Assembly: GCF_964340395.1 (NCBI RefSeq)
Contig: NC_135560.1
Coordinates: forward strand, 20,143,675-20,207,674
From: Glandiceps talaboti
Lineage: Eukaryota; Hemichordata; Enteropneusta; Spengelidae
Length of the DNA: 64,000 nt
Direction: 5' to 3'
This document shows, one piece after another, positions 12,188 through 27,098 of this stretch. Made by a program: the position numbers and the translations under genes. The notes beneath the pieces were generated by a model. The model made no database searches and was not told the DNA's origin. It was given only the letters and a program-made list of their open reading frames with translations. Position 1 is the first letter of the stretch, and every line of letters begins with the position of its first letter.

Positions 12188-12578
12188 CAGTGTTGCAGCC
12201 AGAGGGGGTTTTGGGGTCATTTGACACGCATTTTTTTACCTGACCCACAATTTTGGAAGTGATGGGTCATAGATGACCCACACTAAGATTGTATGCAAAT
12301 ATGATTAGCAACATGACCACACCTATAGTAATAGCCAAATGATCGTTTATATTATATAGATAACAACAGGGTTGGATAGGCATAATCATTCAGCGAATAT
12401 CTAGCATTGTCATGAGCATGTGGGTAAATATTTTAAAAAAACTGTACAACTGTGCTACAACGCTATTGGCGCTTTTTATGTAATGTCCCCCCCAAAAAAA
12501 AAAATGTGTGATGACCCAGAAAAATGAAAGTCTCAGGACACGATGTCCCACTCTTTCAAAAGGCTGGCTGCAACACTG
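12188..12578. mobile_element. hAT-like MITE, 391 bp
   Basis: Perfect 15-bp terminal inverted repeats, CAGTGTTGCAGCCAG at 12188-12202 and its complement at 12564-12578. They are flanked by the direct repeat gtacag on both sides. A CAGTG end is typical of hAT elements, although they usually leave 8-bp rather than 6-bp duplications. No transposase ORF, so it is non-autonomous. The interior holds C/A runs. Confidence 0.75.
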
Positions 12579-12839
12579 GTACAGGAAGGTGACAGTCCAA
12601 CTGACTTCTAATATGTGTACTTGTGACTGATTTGGGGCACAAAGGCAAGACTGTTTTAATCTGCATCTCTTTATGCTCAGGGAACATAGAAATTTTATTT
12701 TCAATCCTGCATCATGGATTCATGGGAGAGTTATGAAAATGTGAAAATCTGGGTGAGGGGACGCCTGGTGTCCACTGAAGCATTGCATTATGGGATATAG
12801 ACAATGGTTGGAGCTTAAAATATCTTGAAACAACGGCCA

Positions 12840-13900
12840 CACAATGTTGATGCCTGTGAGAACAAAATGCAGCCAGACACCGTATTATACTTGGATTTAA
12901 TTTCGGTGTATACTTGAAAAGTCGGCCATGCGCACGTCAAACCCACGGGATCAAACCATGGCTCTGGTATGTCTACGTCAGTGGTAACTCACTGCACAGT
13001 TGTCCACTTGTCTCGGGATTTTACATGATTCTGGAAGCTTCCCAAGCTCACGGCCATCATAATAGTGATGGAGGCTGAGGTAGGATGAAGCATGGAAGTA
13101 GAACCCCATGGATGAAGTATCACCCACTTCAGAAGGTTGTGTGCTCAGCCCGGGGGATGTTTGTTTGTTTGTTACGTTTTGTTTGTCACACGGTTCCTGG
13201 GTCCCCTGTGGACTAAGCTCCGTCGCAAACCACAGCCTGTTTTACGGCACCGTTCTAAGCAGCTGTCCCAATGCACCGGAAGTGTAGCAGAAGAAATAAC
13301 AGCTCTGGTTTGCGAGAATGGGACTAAGGGATGATAATTATATAGAGGTGCAAATAACACATCTTTTACGTCATTGTAGGCACTGGGTTATCTCTCCGAA
13401 ATCAATATCCTTGAAAAAGTACTTTCCGTTGACCACAGAAATTCATTTCTAAAAGCACACTAACCTCGGCCAGCTGTGGACTAGTGTCGTCTGCCGGGGG
13501 TCGTCAGATCTGGTCCCAAAATCAAAATGGCCGCGTCGAAAATGTACCCACAATGCTCAGCGCTCTTAAAACTTTGACAAAGTTTAATGCGACTGTCGGA
13601 ACTTTGTTACACGTTGCCTGAGGTCAGAGGTCTTGACAAGGTCCTATTATTTACGAGGCGTAACTGAAAAGACATTTCTGAAATGCTTTCTACTGCACGT
13701 ATGATGAAAAGTGACGGATGAAATGAAATGTAAAAGAATAGATTGCCCGACATTTTGAACAAACGAGTCGCGTGTACAGTATGATACGGTCGTTAGTACT
13801 CCGTACCGGGGGCAGATTATTTCTTTGGATCGTTTGCCCCTATGCAGTATATTTCTTTTTAGGTAGTGAGCTCACATTAACCCCCATTTAAGTGATGTTA
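12840..13900. promoter_or_regulatory. CpG-richer block, possible promoter
   Basis: CpG density rises here compared with the AT-rich flanks. It holds a YY1-like motif (AAAATGGCCGC, about 13525) and, on the minus strand, a donor-like site (GCCGAG/gttagtg) at about 13.46 kb. This could be the 5' end of a minus-strand gene running toward 5.3 kb. No start codon with a long frame follows in either direction, so the first exon may be non-coding. Confidence 0.25.
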
Positions 13901-14189
13901 ATCCGTGACTCCACTTGATCTGTCGAATTTCAACATTTCTTTCTGCTTTCAAGACAATACCCCCGGGGCGAGGCGACATCGTACAAGAAGGGTTCTGGTC
14001 ACATGACCCGCACACACTGGCGTAGACATGCCACGATCCATGATTGATGCAATCATAACATTATAGAAACACAATGTTCTAGTTGAAATTGATTAAAGCA
14101 TCAAAAGAAGTTCCACATTAAATAGTTTTTCAGTGGCTGCGTTACGTTGCTGTATCATTGTTACACTATCACACCAGTCTATAAATTAT

Positions 14190-14276
14190 AAATGTGTAGG
14201 TTGTTCCGCATTAAATAAAGTAAGCCCTGGCCTTACTTACTTTACGTGGCCGGAACAACCTACACGGACACATTTA
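14190..14276. repeat. Palindromic foldback element
   Basis: AAATGTGTAGGTTGTTCCG on the left pairs with CGGAACAACCTACAC and CACATTT on the right, with inner arms AAAGTAAG and CTTACTT. The centre is ccctggcc. Short, nearly full-length palindrome. Confidence 0.75.
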
Positions 14277-14682
14277 TATTTATCGCTATTTAAGCGTTCG
14301 TCAAAGGCTTAAAATAATATTTGCGTCTTAAAACTTAAAAAATAGCGCCAAGTACCATTAAATAGATGCCGTTCACTACTATTTTTAATCGATAGTACAC
14401 AACACATCGGACATGTTAAGATGAATATTGAGTGTGCGGCAGCATGATTGAGATAATAGACTTTTTACAAGATTTCAATGAATTTACGATCCGTTTTATG
14501 GGAGACGTTTGGTCGTTGACTTGCTCGTACCTCCCATCTCAAAATTAAATTACGACTGAGGAATGCGGCTTTAATAACTTTGCAAACTATGGAACTTGAA
14601 TAGTCGTGAATGTAGTACGACTGTTGTAGCACACACGCGGTGACATAACTATGGAAATATGCACTCTTGAGAACTCATACAG

Positions 14683-14757
14683 TGGTCTTCGGACGAGGAG
14701 GAGGAGGACGGAGATGTGTCGGAGTTCGAGGAGCACATTTGGCAGAGCTATCTGTAA
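14683..14757 (+). CDS. Candidate acidic C-terminal exon
   Basis: After an AG at 14681-14682 (gaactcatacag) the plus strand reads WSSDEEEEDGDVSEF, then EEHIWQSYL and TAA. An acidic, Ser-rich tail ending in an aromatic amphipathic segment is typical of real protein ends. The acceptor's pyrimidine tract is weak and no upstream exon was found. Unidentified. Confidence 0.25.
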   Translation, partial: WSSDEEEEDGDVSEFEEHIWQSYL

Positions 14758-14999
14758 CACTATTGCTGTTGGTACAGGTATCTTGGGAGACCCATAATCC
14801 CTTGCAAAACATTTACGTCTTGTTTACAGAGTTCTCAGACCATGAAAGTAGGAAAGGATTAATATTGACAAAAGCTGTACAATGTCAAAACACTGGCACT
14901 ATTAAAACACAATTTTCATGTCTCAAGTTTTAAAACTGAGAACCTTTAGTTCACATGCGCCGATTTAATCTTTAAGTGCTATCAAAACAGCCCCAGAGT

Positions 15000-17912
15000 G
15001 AATAAACTCATGGGTTGATGTCCCTTTGTCCGTGGTTCAGTCACATTTAATGTGCTACTGTTCATTGCTAACACTACTCACACAACTGAAAACGCCAATT
15101 GCTAAATCGAGTAACTATCCATAAATAACACATGTATAGTTGCGAAGATAACATTAGAAAAACCCACATTATTCGCCTCTTTCTTCAGGCATTAAGTATA
15201 TTGACGTGACGGGTACTTCAAAGTACATCATAGAAAATTGTCAAAGCAAAACGTAATACAATCTAATACGATTAGATCTCGTGCTGGCTGTACAGCCAGT
15301 CAACGTCAACGTTGGTGCTAGTCTGGAGAATGATGCCAGTTTTAAAAACACCTAAAAATGTACTTTAGTTCGTATTATTAAAGGAAACTAGTCAGTAGCA
15401 TCTCTGTTTATTGTAAATATTTTAGCAAGAATAATGTTAGGCCATTGACACAGCACTGAATATTAGATTACTGTTTACGCTTAGACAGACATTTTTGATA
15501 AAGTTCAGTCTCCAAACGACAGGAAGAACATATTTTGTTATTTATTTCATCGAAAAGGATTTACCACTCTACAGCATATCCCAAATTTCCCTGATGTGAT
15601 ACAAGACGCCCATCAAATGTCATTTCGGGTCACAGACATCGCACCCAGTGAGCATCATAATTGGGCATATCATAAACATGTGCGTTCGACGACGAGAAGT
15701 TGACATGGAATGAAACTATTTGACCTTTAAACTCTGACATCTAGGGGACGAGGTAATCATTCGAAGAACATATGGATATTCCAAAATATATCAACATTAC
15801 AGACAACTTTTTGAAACGAAATGGATCAATAAAAATAATTTTGTTATATGTGCGCCAACTAAGCTCGAATGTACATGAAATTAATATTTGGCAAATCGGG
15901 GCATAAAAGAAAGCAACGTGAATAAATATAGAGATAAAAAATGGCAAAGATTGGCAAATTCTAGATTTTAAAATGGCTATTGGTTCGGGTATCTATTTTT
16001 CATCTGAAGGTACGGAAACTGAACTGCACGGGCACACAACCTGTAAAACACATTCCACTGAAATAGGCATCAAAAAGCATGTTTTAAAAGAACTACCATG
16101 TAGCCAAAATTAATCACATTTTATTCCCAGTACCACCACCATCATACCAATATGCTTAGAAATTATAATGCGTCAATCATTCAGAATTTTTTTAAAACTA
16201 TAAATGAATAGTGGTTCGTGCCTAATTACAATTATAATGATTTTTGATAAATATATCTTCTGATTTAGAGACATGGGTAATAAATTGACATCTTTGGTAA
16301 CCCACATCTTGCAATGTAATCTACCCTATAATTAAAAGTAAGTCAGCTTTTATAGATCCAGTCATTTGGTACTATCAAGTTAAATTGATAATTAAAGTGT
16401 AGATGGATACTGCGATCACTCACATGTGAATTGATTCTGTCTTTTTTAGGTCATTGACAGCAGGCAGCAATCGATTTGTATTTCAAATGCGACTTATTTA
16501 AAAACACTATTAAATCAACATATCAAATTAAACTAAGATAAATCTAGTTACGTGTTATATGTGTTTACATACTTCACTCCCGAGTGTCAGATTGTATTTC
16601 AAAGATGGAGGCGTTAATTCGGAATAGCGGATTAATCTAAGAAGCAAATCAAAGAACTTGATAAAACTACAATGACGTAAAGTGTATAGTATAACCCGTC
16701 CCGTTGTCAAACACACGGTTCGTATCTATAAACAGATACCCATCTATAAAACGTTTCATTGTAACAAATACTTTACGACTAAAAGGATATAAATGTTACT
16801 CTATATTTTTAGACGATGACTACTCCTTAAATTTGAATAAAACTACTTATTTAAACAACACTCTTAAATAGCCCACAGAAACTGTTATCTATAACGAGGT
16901 CGAAGATAAGTCTCTCAGCCCAAACAATTACTAAGTTTGAAAAGCGCATGTCAACGAAGTGACAGTTTACTTGGTCAAATGTGATTTTCTTTTGGGACAG
17001 AAAATTAAAGAAAGTCCATTTCTCTTTTCCAAAGGGTTGCACTGACAATCAGCTATACATAGACCCTTCGTTCGCTTGGAAGCACAGATAATGGGTCCGT
17101 CTCAATTACCCCAGAAACTGGATTGGTTAAAGTGTAGAATTTGGTGATTCCCCTGAAGGAAAACTAGAGATTTCACGTGGTGCTTTGTGTCCTTGCATTC
17201 AATTCTACATTGTATGTCAGACCGTCAATAGTTGCTGAAAGATTAGAATAACTCTAAAGGAAAATACTTCGTGATAGAATGGTTCACAGAAGTGGATACA
17301 TCGTCCCCCGGTGCTTTAAAAGTTGACGTAAGTCACGTCTGCTATATACCACGATAAAACATCGGAAACCGCCGAGAAATCATGCGGGCTTGTTTGGGTT
17401 ATAGATTCGAACTTAGGGTTAATGGCTCAAAAGAGCTAGGAAAACGGATATCATTGCAAATGACAAAAGGTCTCCTAACAAATCGTAACAGCATGTTAAC
17501 TTGCTAAGCGTTGTGTGTATGTGTTTAGAATGGTGAAAGTAGGATTCGTGTAAACACGCAATACTAAGCAAAGAATTTAAAGTTATTGGTCTCTCTCATT
17601 TTTTTTAAACAAACGTAGCAGTTGAAAAAGCCCAAGGAAAAACAGACAGAGACGTCTGAATGAACACATGAACATTTTTCCGTGTATTTTGCAACGTCTT
17701 TTTCCTCCCTAATAATTTTTAGAATTTTTGAAAACAAAACGTTAAAGGAGCGAGGTAGCTTAGTTAGCGAAATATATGCGTTATTTACAATTTAAATAAT
17801 TCAAGAAGTAATGATATACTATGGAAGTCGAGTTCGCATGAATAGTATTATACCGTGACAATTCATCACAGTTTAGAGAAGAATTCATTTGACAAATACA
17901 ACGTGCACTTAC
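15000..17912. other. Unique-looking DNA, no firm gene
   Basis: AT-rich with scattered CpG. ORFs at 15741-15947 and 16851-17048 (minus) show no domain or flanking splice pattern. The only candidate is the short acceptor-linked stretch near 16.03 kb described with 17913-17951. Confidence 0.45.
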
Positions 17913-17951
17913 CATTAAGACGACCGTAATGTACATCACTGTCCTGTCCAT
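17913..17951 (-). CDS. Candidate first coding exon with signal-peptide start
   Basis: ATG at 17951-17949 opens MDRTVMYITVVLM, ended in phase 0 by a consensus donor (ATG/gtaagtgc). A basic residue followed by a hydrophobic run fits the start of a signal peptide. A possible continuation is the minus-strand acceptor tgttttacag at about 16.03 kb, which reads VVCPCSSVSVPSDEK and then a stop. Joined, that would give only 28 residues, so either that partner is wrong or the true next exon is elsewhere. Confidence 0.3.
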
Positions 17952-20077
<2,126 letters not shown>

Positions 20078-20324
20078 CATGAAAAAGATTTTATCTAATG
20101 TCTCCATATCATAAGTACACTATGCAATGTAAAGAAACCCTGTGAAGTCAGGGACGATGTTTGATGATGGAACATAAATAACCATATTAATTTAGACATT
20201 CATAATATACATGGCCGACCGCTTGGAGCCTTATAATTCAATACTTGTCAATTTATCATTTTTATTTTGTTATCATTAAAATCAATATTATCACAGAAGG
20301 TTAACATGTCTGTCAGTTAATAAA

Positions 20325-20360
20325 TATAATAATAATTATTATTATTATTATTATTATTAC
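20325..20360. repeat. (ATT)n microsatellite
   Basis: About 10 ATT units with one interruption. Confidence 0.9.
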
Positions 20361-21765
20361 ATATATCAGCCGACAACGACTAAGATAACGACAATCACGA
20401 CTATTATATTTTTAAGTTCAAAATACTTCTTTAGATAAAAGCGGTCTATTTCCTGACGGTACACTTCCCATGATGATTGGAGGGTGGGGGGGAGAGAGTA
20501 GAATTCTAAACAGTCCTTCATATAATCACTCGTCTTTCTTTATCTATGTATTGTTATTAATCCTAAAGTAGCTAGTGTTATTTATTCCAATGAGGTCAAG
20601 CATGGTTAAGCTAATTCTCACAAGACGAACACGAATGCGATTACGAATACAATTCCATCACTTTATTGTCCTTTCAATGTCAAACCTGCGAATATTTAAT
20701 TAAATCAATTTTACTCAAATTTACTGCGAGTACTTCCATCGTCACATATAATTACATATTCATTAAATCTACGTTGACCAATCTTTTTTGTGTACACCAA
20801 TTATCAGTTATGTTCAAATCAAGAGATTGTAAAGCCGTCCGTCTTTGATTGCAATAACATTTCATAAGTTCAGTACCCGGATATGAGCATATCCAAACCT
20901 GTGTATATTTACATGCTAACTTGGCTGTCGAGTATCAAACTAAGTAATTTTGAATTATTTATACATTCTTATTTTCACTGTATGAGGTTTCTACTGTTGT
21001 CTCATCATAATATTACATCGTGTAATGTTGTCAATCCACTCTTTTCTAACCACTCATCGTAGTCGCCATGATACTTTTAATGCTAATTGAAAGCAACAGT
21101 ACTGAGGAATGGTATCGTCTAGCAGAAACTTCTATAACATCCCACCGGAGGTTTAATTTGTCCTAAAGAAACGCGTAGACGTGTCAGCCTAGGGGGTCAA
21201 ACAAAATGAACATCTTCCTTCCCTGAGGAATAATTTGCATTCTTACGTCATTTTACCGGTGTCAAAAGTTGCCAAGTCTGCTTTGTGTCCTTAAATAACC
21301 CCGTTATTCGAGGACATGGGAAACACATGGATAACATCCCAACTGAACGTCAAGGTTTTTTTCTATGTAACACAGAAGTGCTACATTACATGATGTATAC
21401 TAGACAAGGTCATCTATTTCTGCACTCTACAACTCAGATTGTCTGAGACTGTAGTTACGATATTTGTGGATGGATGCTGGCAGTTGCTATTCAAATCACG
21501 AGTTAAACCAATGTGTCTGTCTTTCCCGGCGGTCTTTACCCTTCCGGATATCGCGGTTTTGTCTTGCCTTGTATGATAAGCTCTGTAAATGTGTTGAAGT
21601 TACTGACGTAGAATAAACGGAATTAACTTAGCGTAGGAGTGTTGAGCACTTCCATATATCGTGGTTGGTCCGAATCAAGTATATACAGTAATATAATTTA
21701 TTTCCTTACATTTGTCATCTTGATAAACACGATGTAAACGTTAGCTCAAATCACTAAAGAATAAG

Positions 21766-21768
<3 letters not shown>

Positions 21769-21805
<37 letters not shown>

Positions 21806-21847
21806 TGCATACACGCACACACACACACTTCATAATATATATAATAC

Positions 21848-21927
<80 letters not shown>

Positions 21928-21986
21928 CGGTGAGTATCAATCTGCTAAGACAGTGCTCTAAACCGCAGTGGCAGAGCGTAATACAA

Positions 21987-22060
<74 letters not shown>

Positions 22061-22119
22061 CGGTGAGTATCAATCTGCTAAGACAGTGCTCTAAACCGCA
22101 GTGGCAGAGCGTAATACAA

Positions 22120-22163
<44 letters not shown>
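21769..22163. repeat. (CA)n and (TA)n microsatellite cluster
   Basis: (CA)n at 21771-21800 and 21814-21828, then three (TA)n blocks (21843-21923, 21992-22057, 22126-22163) separated by the tRNA-like unit. Confidence 0.95.
21924..22125 (-). repeat. tRNA-like unit, two copies within (TA)n
   Basis: A ~67-bp unit (TTCGGTGAGTATCAATCTGC, TAAGACAGTGCTCTAAACCG, CAGTGGCAGAGCGTAATAC) occurs at 21924-21991 and 22058-22125, each set between long (TA)n arrays. Read on the minus strand it resembles a decayed tRNA/SINE head (GCGGTTTAGAGCACTGTCTT, then GATTGATACTC in the B-box place). A third copy is at 30299. Confidence 0.7.
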
Positions 22164-22166
<3 letters not shown>

Positions 22167-25100
22167 ATGTATAGTAAAATGAGATGATAGATTTTAAGAT
22201 TGTGTCTATGCGACCACGTGGAGAGAGTTCGGACCTACGTTTTTAGTTAGGATGACGATATATCACTTAAATTACACAGCCACGTATAAATATCGATAAA
22301 GAGTCAATAGTTCGAAAGATGTGTTTTATAAGTATTACTTGGGGAACTGTTTGTACAAGTCATTACTTGCACTGTATACTCGATCAGAAATATCGTATTT
22401 CGGAATTATGGGAACAAAATCTAACCTACCCGAGTGATGCTGGATGATTTGATTTTCATTTTTATATCATTCGAATACAATGGAATTTACACAAAGACTA
22501 AAATATAAAATCACACCACAAAATCACGCCACTTTTATATATAGATAGCTGACGCTATTCTTTTTCCAATCATATGAATTTTGCTGACATCATGTTTCCC
22601 TAGAATCGTAATCGTGCATATAAGTCTATTTCTGGTCTACAATACCAAAATGTTAGATTTTCTTCCCAGAATTCCGATATACGATATGTTGGATCGTAAC
22701 ATCACCCCCTGTCATTTGATGTAGGATTATTTTATTAGAAGTGTATTATACAACCATTGCACACGTAGCTCTTAATCCCCTCCTCTCAGTTCTGTTTCGA
22801 ATACAATTATACCAGTCGTGAGCAATAGAAATATTCTGGTGTGCCGATAAGCTTGTGAGGACTATTCCAGCACGGTCTAAGGAAAAAAAATCTGTTCTGT
22901 ATCTATCTATTTAATTGGTTATCTCTTGTCGGCACCATCAAAGAAAATTCCAAACACATCTACTGTTGTCTAGATGGAACCTAAGATTGTAACCGAAGGA
23001 ACAAGGAAACCCGTGAAAACAATGTTTCGATGCATTCTACAGCGAATAGTAATAATCGTTCCAAGTTGTTTCAACCCATCATTGATAAATTCAGTTAGGC
23101 CTACATATGTAAGAAACCTTGACAACCTATATGGTTCAGACGTAGTGTGATTCAACGGCTGAACCTTTTAGACTAAGTCACGAGTCGATGAGCCAAAAAT
23201 CATCGCAAGTTGAAATATATTATCATGAATTTGTATGACTTAATCAAAGGAAATGAGATAATTTTAAAATTAATGTAGATGAAATATTGAAAGAATTACG
23301 ATATAGAAATAATAAACGAGACTCGGGTATGGTATGGGTGCCCTGTTTGAAATAGATGTACATGGAAATATTCATAGGATATGTAAAGATAACAGTGAGT
23401 CTGAGATACATGGGTACCCTGCTTGACTCAATGTTTTCATTATGCTCTAAGATCCACATTTGATAGGGCTTTTATAAATGATCAAGGGCGGCAAAGTATG
23501 CAGTTCAGGTCGCCAGACTGATCCCAGAGTCAGTTTCATAGCCGACTTTTTAAAAAGTCACCTTGTAGCAACCTCACAGGACTTATGTCAGACTGTGTGT
23601 GAAACATTGACAAGACACAGGCTACGGGGGTCACATCATGTCGTCTCGGGGGGACACTCGTTAAGTGTGTATGCTCTAGATGTACTGTTCAGGGGCACCG
23701 AGGTACGTCTGATTCCACAGTGGGCTATACACCATTTAGTTTATTTATTTGGATTGAAATATCAAAATAAACATTATTTCATTTATGCTGCGACATTAAC
23801 ACGGATTGATTTTCCATGTGTCGGGTAAAGGACCCACATGTGATATGAATTACAAAATGAATACACCATGTCACAATTTTCAAATAGCGATTCTGACATT
23901 CGCTTCTGGTTTCCATAGTTATCTAAACGAAGATGCATTTTATCCATTCTGCGTAGAGAAGCCCGATGCTTCGCTAAATGCTTCGCTAATCAAGGTATCA
24001 CTATTATCGCCACATAGTAAAATGTTAAAAAATATTTATCATTGCGGGTGGCCAAACATTTCAATAAACTAAGTGAACCTGTCAAATGAGATCAACGGAC
24101 CAAGTCTAGCATGATGTTGTTGCGATTTAGATCTTTTGACACTGTACGCGATTTTACATTTTATATCTTTTTATAGATAGTCCACTTTTTTTCGCATTTA
24201 AAATATCCGTGAAACCTTTTAATGTTTATCGGTACTTTGGTAGTCAACATAATTTTTGCACCAGTTATAGCGTTATGTTAATGTGTTATCGTCGAAATAA
24301 CATAACAGTTGTTTTTTTGCATTGTATATGTGATATTAACTATCACTGTTAGAGCATGTACACTTAGGAGTCTAAGGCATAATAAAGAGCACATACGTAT
24401 TGTTTCTTTCAAAGATCACTTTTTTCAGTCTCTGAGTATGTAACAGGGTTTGTCTTTGATAGACTAGTATTATCACCATTTTCTTAGAGAAAAACGGCAG
24501 CACAATATAAATACATGTATATTCATTTGACAGACTGTTTTCTACATTTTGGTGTTAAGTTTCAAAATGTCGAAACAAATGACCCCCACATTTCATTCAG
24601 TACTTTGTAACAACATAGAAGTCTCCAAAACGTTTGAAAGAATTTGAAAGTGCTGTTGCTAATGAGAAATTAGTAGCAGCAAGCGACTTATGTAAACTAT
24701 TATATCGAGTCCATATGTCGAGGCAGCAATGTGGTACATATAAAATATGCGATACATGCTTTAACCTTTTGGTACAATCACTTTATGAAGAGTTTACTTG
24801 GAGAAGTCTGTAGCCTTCTGATACTCGATTTTAAGTACATTACACTGAAAACCATGTCAAATCAAACGGAGCGTCGTTAGGGTGAACAAAACCTTACTCA
24901 CACTGTTATGTTTTCTTAGTTATCAAATCAACGTAAAATCAGTTACAGTGTAACAAACAGTTACTGTTAATTATGGTATCACACAGATACAATGTAGCAA
25001 TGTTTAAGTATTAAGATGTTTTGTCGAGCCAGCGATCTAGTCAGACGATGCCCTGTTTCATGTGATATGGATTTTATCGTAAACTGGTGAGGAAATCTCC

Positions 25101-25528
25101 AGGGGTACTACGGAAGAGTCTACTGTGACAAATTTGCTTCCGCACATATCATTTACATTGTTAAAACCACATACCGTGTATAATTTATCTTTTCAAAATT
25201 TGCCTGCATGTTCCTTTGCTGGTATGTGACCAAATGAGCGATTGTTGTTGACGGGATCAACTAAACATATAAAATACCAAAGCATCCCATTTTCGGGTTT
25301 TACAGTGTGTTTTCTTCTTTATATTAAAATGCCATTTTTCCTTCAAGTTCAAGATGGTCGTTTGTAAAGCTTAATAACTATGGTAAAGTACACGAAAAGT
25401 TAACTTAGTTCACTGCAGTCTCCAGAAGGTGTAATACTGACAGACAAACTGACCAAAATGTGACATTGATGTAAGAGTATAGAATCTATGTAAAAAATAT
25501 TGAAAGATTAAAACGCACTAAAGGCGTC
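22164..25528. other. No firm gene
   Basis: A 116-codon plus-strand ORF (23478-23828) has no recognised domain and no convincing splice sites. The rest is AT-rich. Confidence 0.45.
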
Positions 25529-25708
25529 TTACAGACGGAATTGAAATACGGAAATAGACACAAACTTTTCATTTAATCCAGAAACGCATACATATAGTCG
25601 ATATTGATAATGGATAACGAGGAAGGCTTTACAGTCATTTCCCCAGGCTATCGTTTTCACCATGATCATGTCCTCTACGTACCCCGTGCTATCTTTACAC
25701 TCGAGGAT
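25529..25708 (-). CDS. Candidate terminal exon, unidentified protein
   Basis: A strong acceptor (gtgtgtctatttcag) is followed by 59 open codons and TAA, in phase 0. The product reads ILECKDSTGYVEDMIMVKTI, continues AWGNDCKAFLVIHYQYRLYV, and ends FVSISVFQFRL. Alternating hydrophobic residues suggest a beta-rich domain. CpG and codon use look more coding-like than the flanks. Upstream exons would lie at higher coordinates; 29245-29304 and 33902-33945 are possible members of the same transcript. Family not recognised. Confidence 0.4.
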   Translation of the reverse strand: MLECKDSTGYVEDMIMVKTIAWGNDCKAFLVIHYQYRLYVCVSGLNEKFVSISVFQFRL

Positions 25709-25917
25709 CTGAAATAGACACACTGATCACGACTAACCGGGAAACCTACATAAAATACAACACTTAAATCTCAAAGGAAGATTTCTTGCAGCTGTCTGAA
25801 GAGTGTAATATAATTTATTTCTTAAAACTCTCTCTTTGATGCTGTTGTAACTTGGTTACTTGAATCATAAAACATTCACGAGTTCTTTGGCACGTGTCTG
25901 GAAAATTAATTACGGCT

Positions 25918-26020
<103 letters not shown>

Positions 26021-26484
26021 CTGGAAGTCTATCTCGCTCTCTACACGAATCTGATATAAATTATGTGCCGTGAGTCTGAAAGTCTCGCACTCCATGAATC
26101 GAATATAAATCATAATCATACTGTTTATTTTAGACGTGAAGAATGTTTAAGTTATGGAACAGGTGTCTGTGTACTATCAATGAGTGCAATTACTCTACAT
26201 GTTATATACATGAAGTATGATGTATGATGAGAGTATGACCACGTGCAGAAGTGACGACTCCATGCTGTAAATTTGTCAAACTAAAAATACACCACTGTGA
26301 CGCGTATGTCTACCGCTCACTCATCGCCCCCCCAATCAAAAATAGAGTCATGTCTACTCAACCCCCTCCCCTACAAAGATAATAGAGCGATAAATAAATG
26401 AAAACGTGTCAGGAGAGATCATGAACACAGACCCGGGTTGTAATGGATAACACGTAGGTAACCAAGACATCAAGATGCTGTTTA

Positions 26485-26871
26485 GTCTGGATGCCAACCG
26501 TACGTGGTTTCTAACTAAACCACGTCTGGTCAAAGTCCCCCAATCAGCATTAAAAGTTGTTCACCCAATCAGTGAACCCCAACAGCTACAGTGATGTAAA
26601 CAGTGTATAAGTAGCATCCTGAGTTGACAAATATACCATATTTGGACATTACATAACTGCCCCAATAAACACTAACTTTATGAGGGACTGTGTTATTGGT
26701 TGGAATTTTGTGACTGATGAACAAATATATGATGTTAATGAATGTGTGGGTGGCTTTGGATGAATTTTAAATTTCATCTTATGCATCTCAGGACTTCTAG
26801 AGTAACGACTTTGACTATAATGTGAGTGGAGGTGTAAATGGTAACGATACTATATGTATAAGGAACTAGAC
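26485..26871. mobile_element. TA-flanked MITE, copy 1 (387 bp)
   Basis: Begins GTCTGGATGCCAACC after TA and ends AAGGAACTAGAC before TA. The ends are imperfect inverted repeats (GTCTRGWTCC-like). It shares both ends with 41668-41740. TA duplication suggests Tc1/mariner-type mobilisation. No long ORF inside. Confidence 0.5.
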
Positions 26872-26953
26872 TATATGTTGGGACGAATGGAAAATTAGTA
26901 AGACTAAGTGTATTCATGAAACGAAAACTTCGGAGTAATCCCGATGATTGATA

Positions 26954-27098
26954 GTCTAGTTCCCGACGACCGTATTCCGATTTTACACTATGTTATCTCA
27001 TAGACAATAGAGAGCGACTCTCTCTTTACTGTCTATGGTTATCTTCACACATTACGCATGAAGATAACGTAGCGGAATACGGTCGTCAGGAACTAGTC
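26954..27098. mobile_element. TA-flanked MITE, copy 2 (145 bp)
   Basis: Left end GTCTAGTTCCCGACGACCGT extends to ATTCCG and is mirrored by CGGAATACGGTCGTCAGGAA plus CTAGTC on the right, with TA on both sides. The interior is a second palindrome around agagagcgactctctct, so the single strand could fold almost end to end. Confidence 0.7.

Noticed and set aside
12390-12704. 104-codon minus-strand ORF
   Set aside because: Mostly the inside of the hAT-like MITE plus flank; Phe/Ser-rich with no domain.
13172-13360. Overlapping plus and minus ORFs of 62-65 codons
   Set aside because: Both strands are open over the same bases with no domain; consistent with local CpG content.
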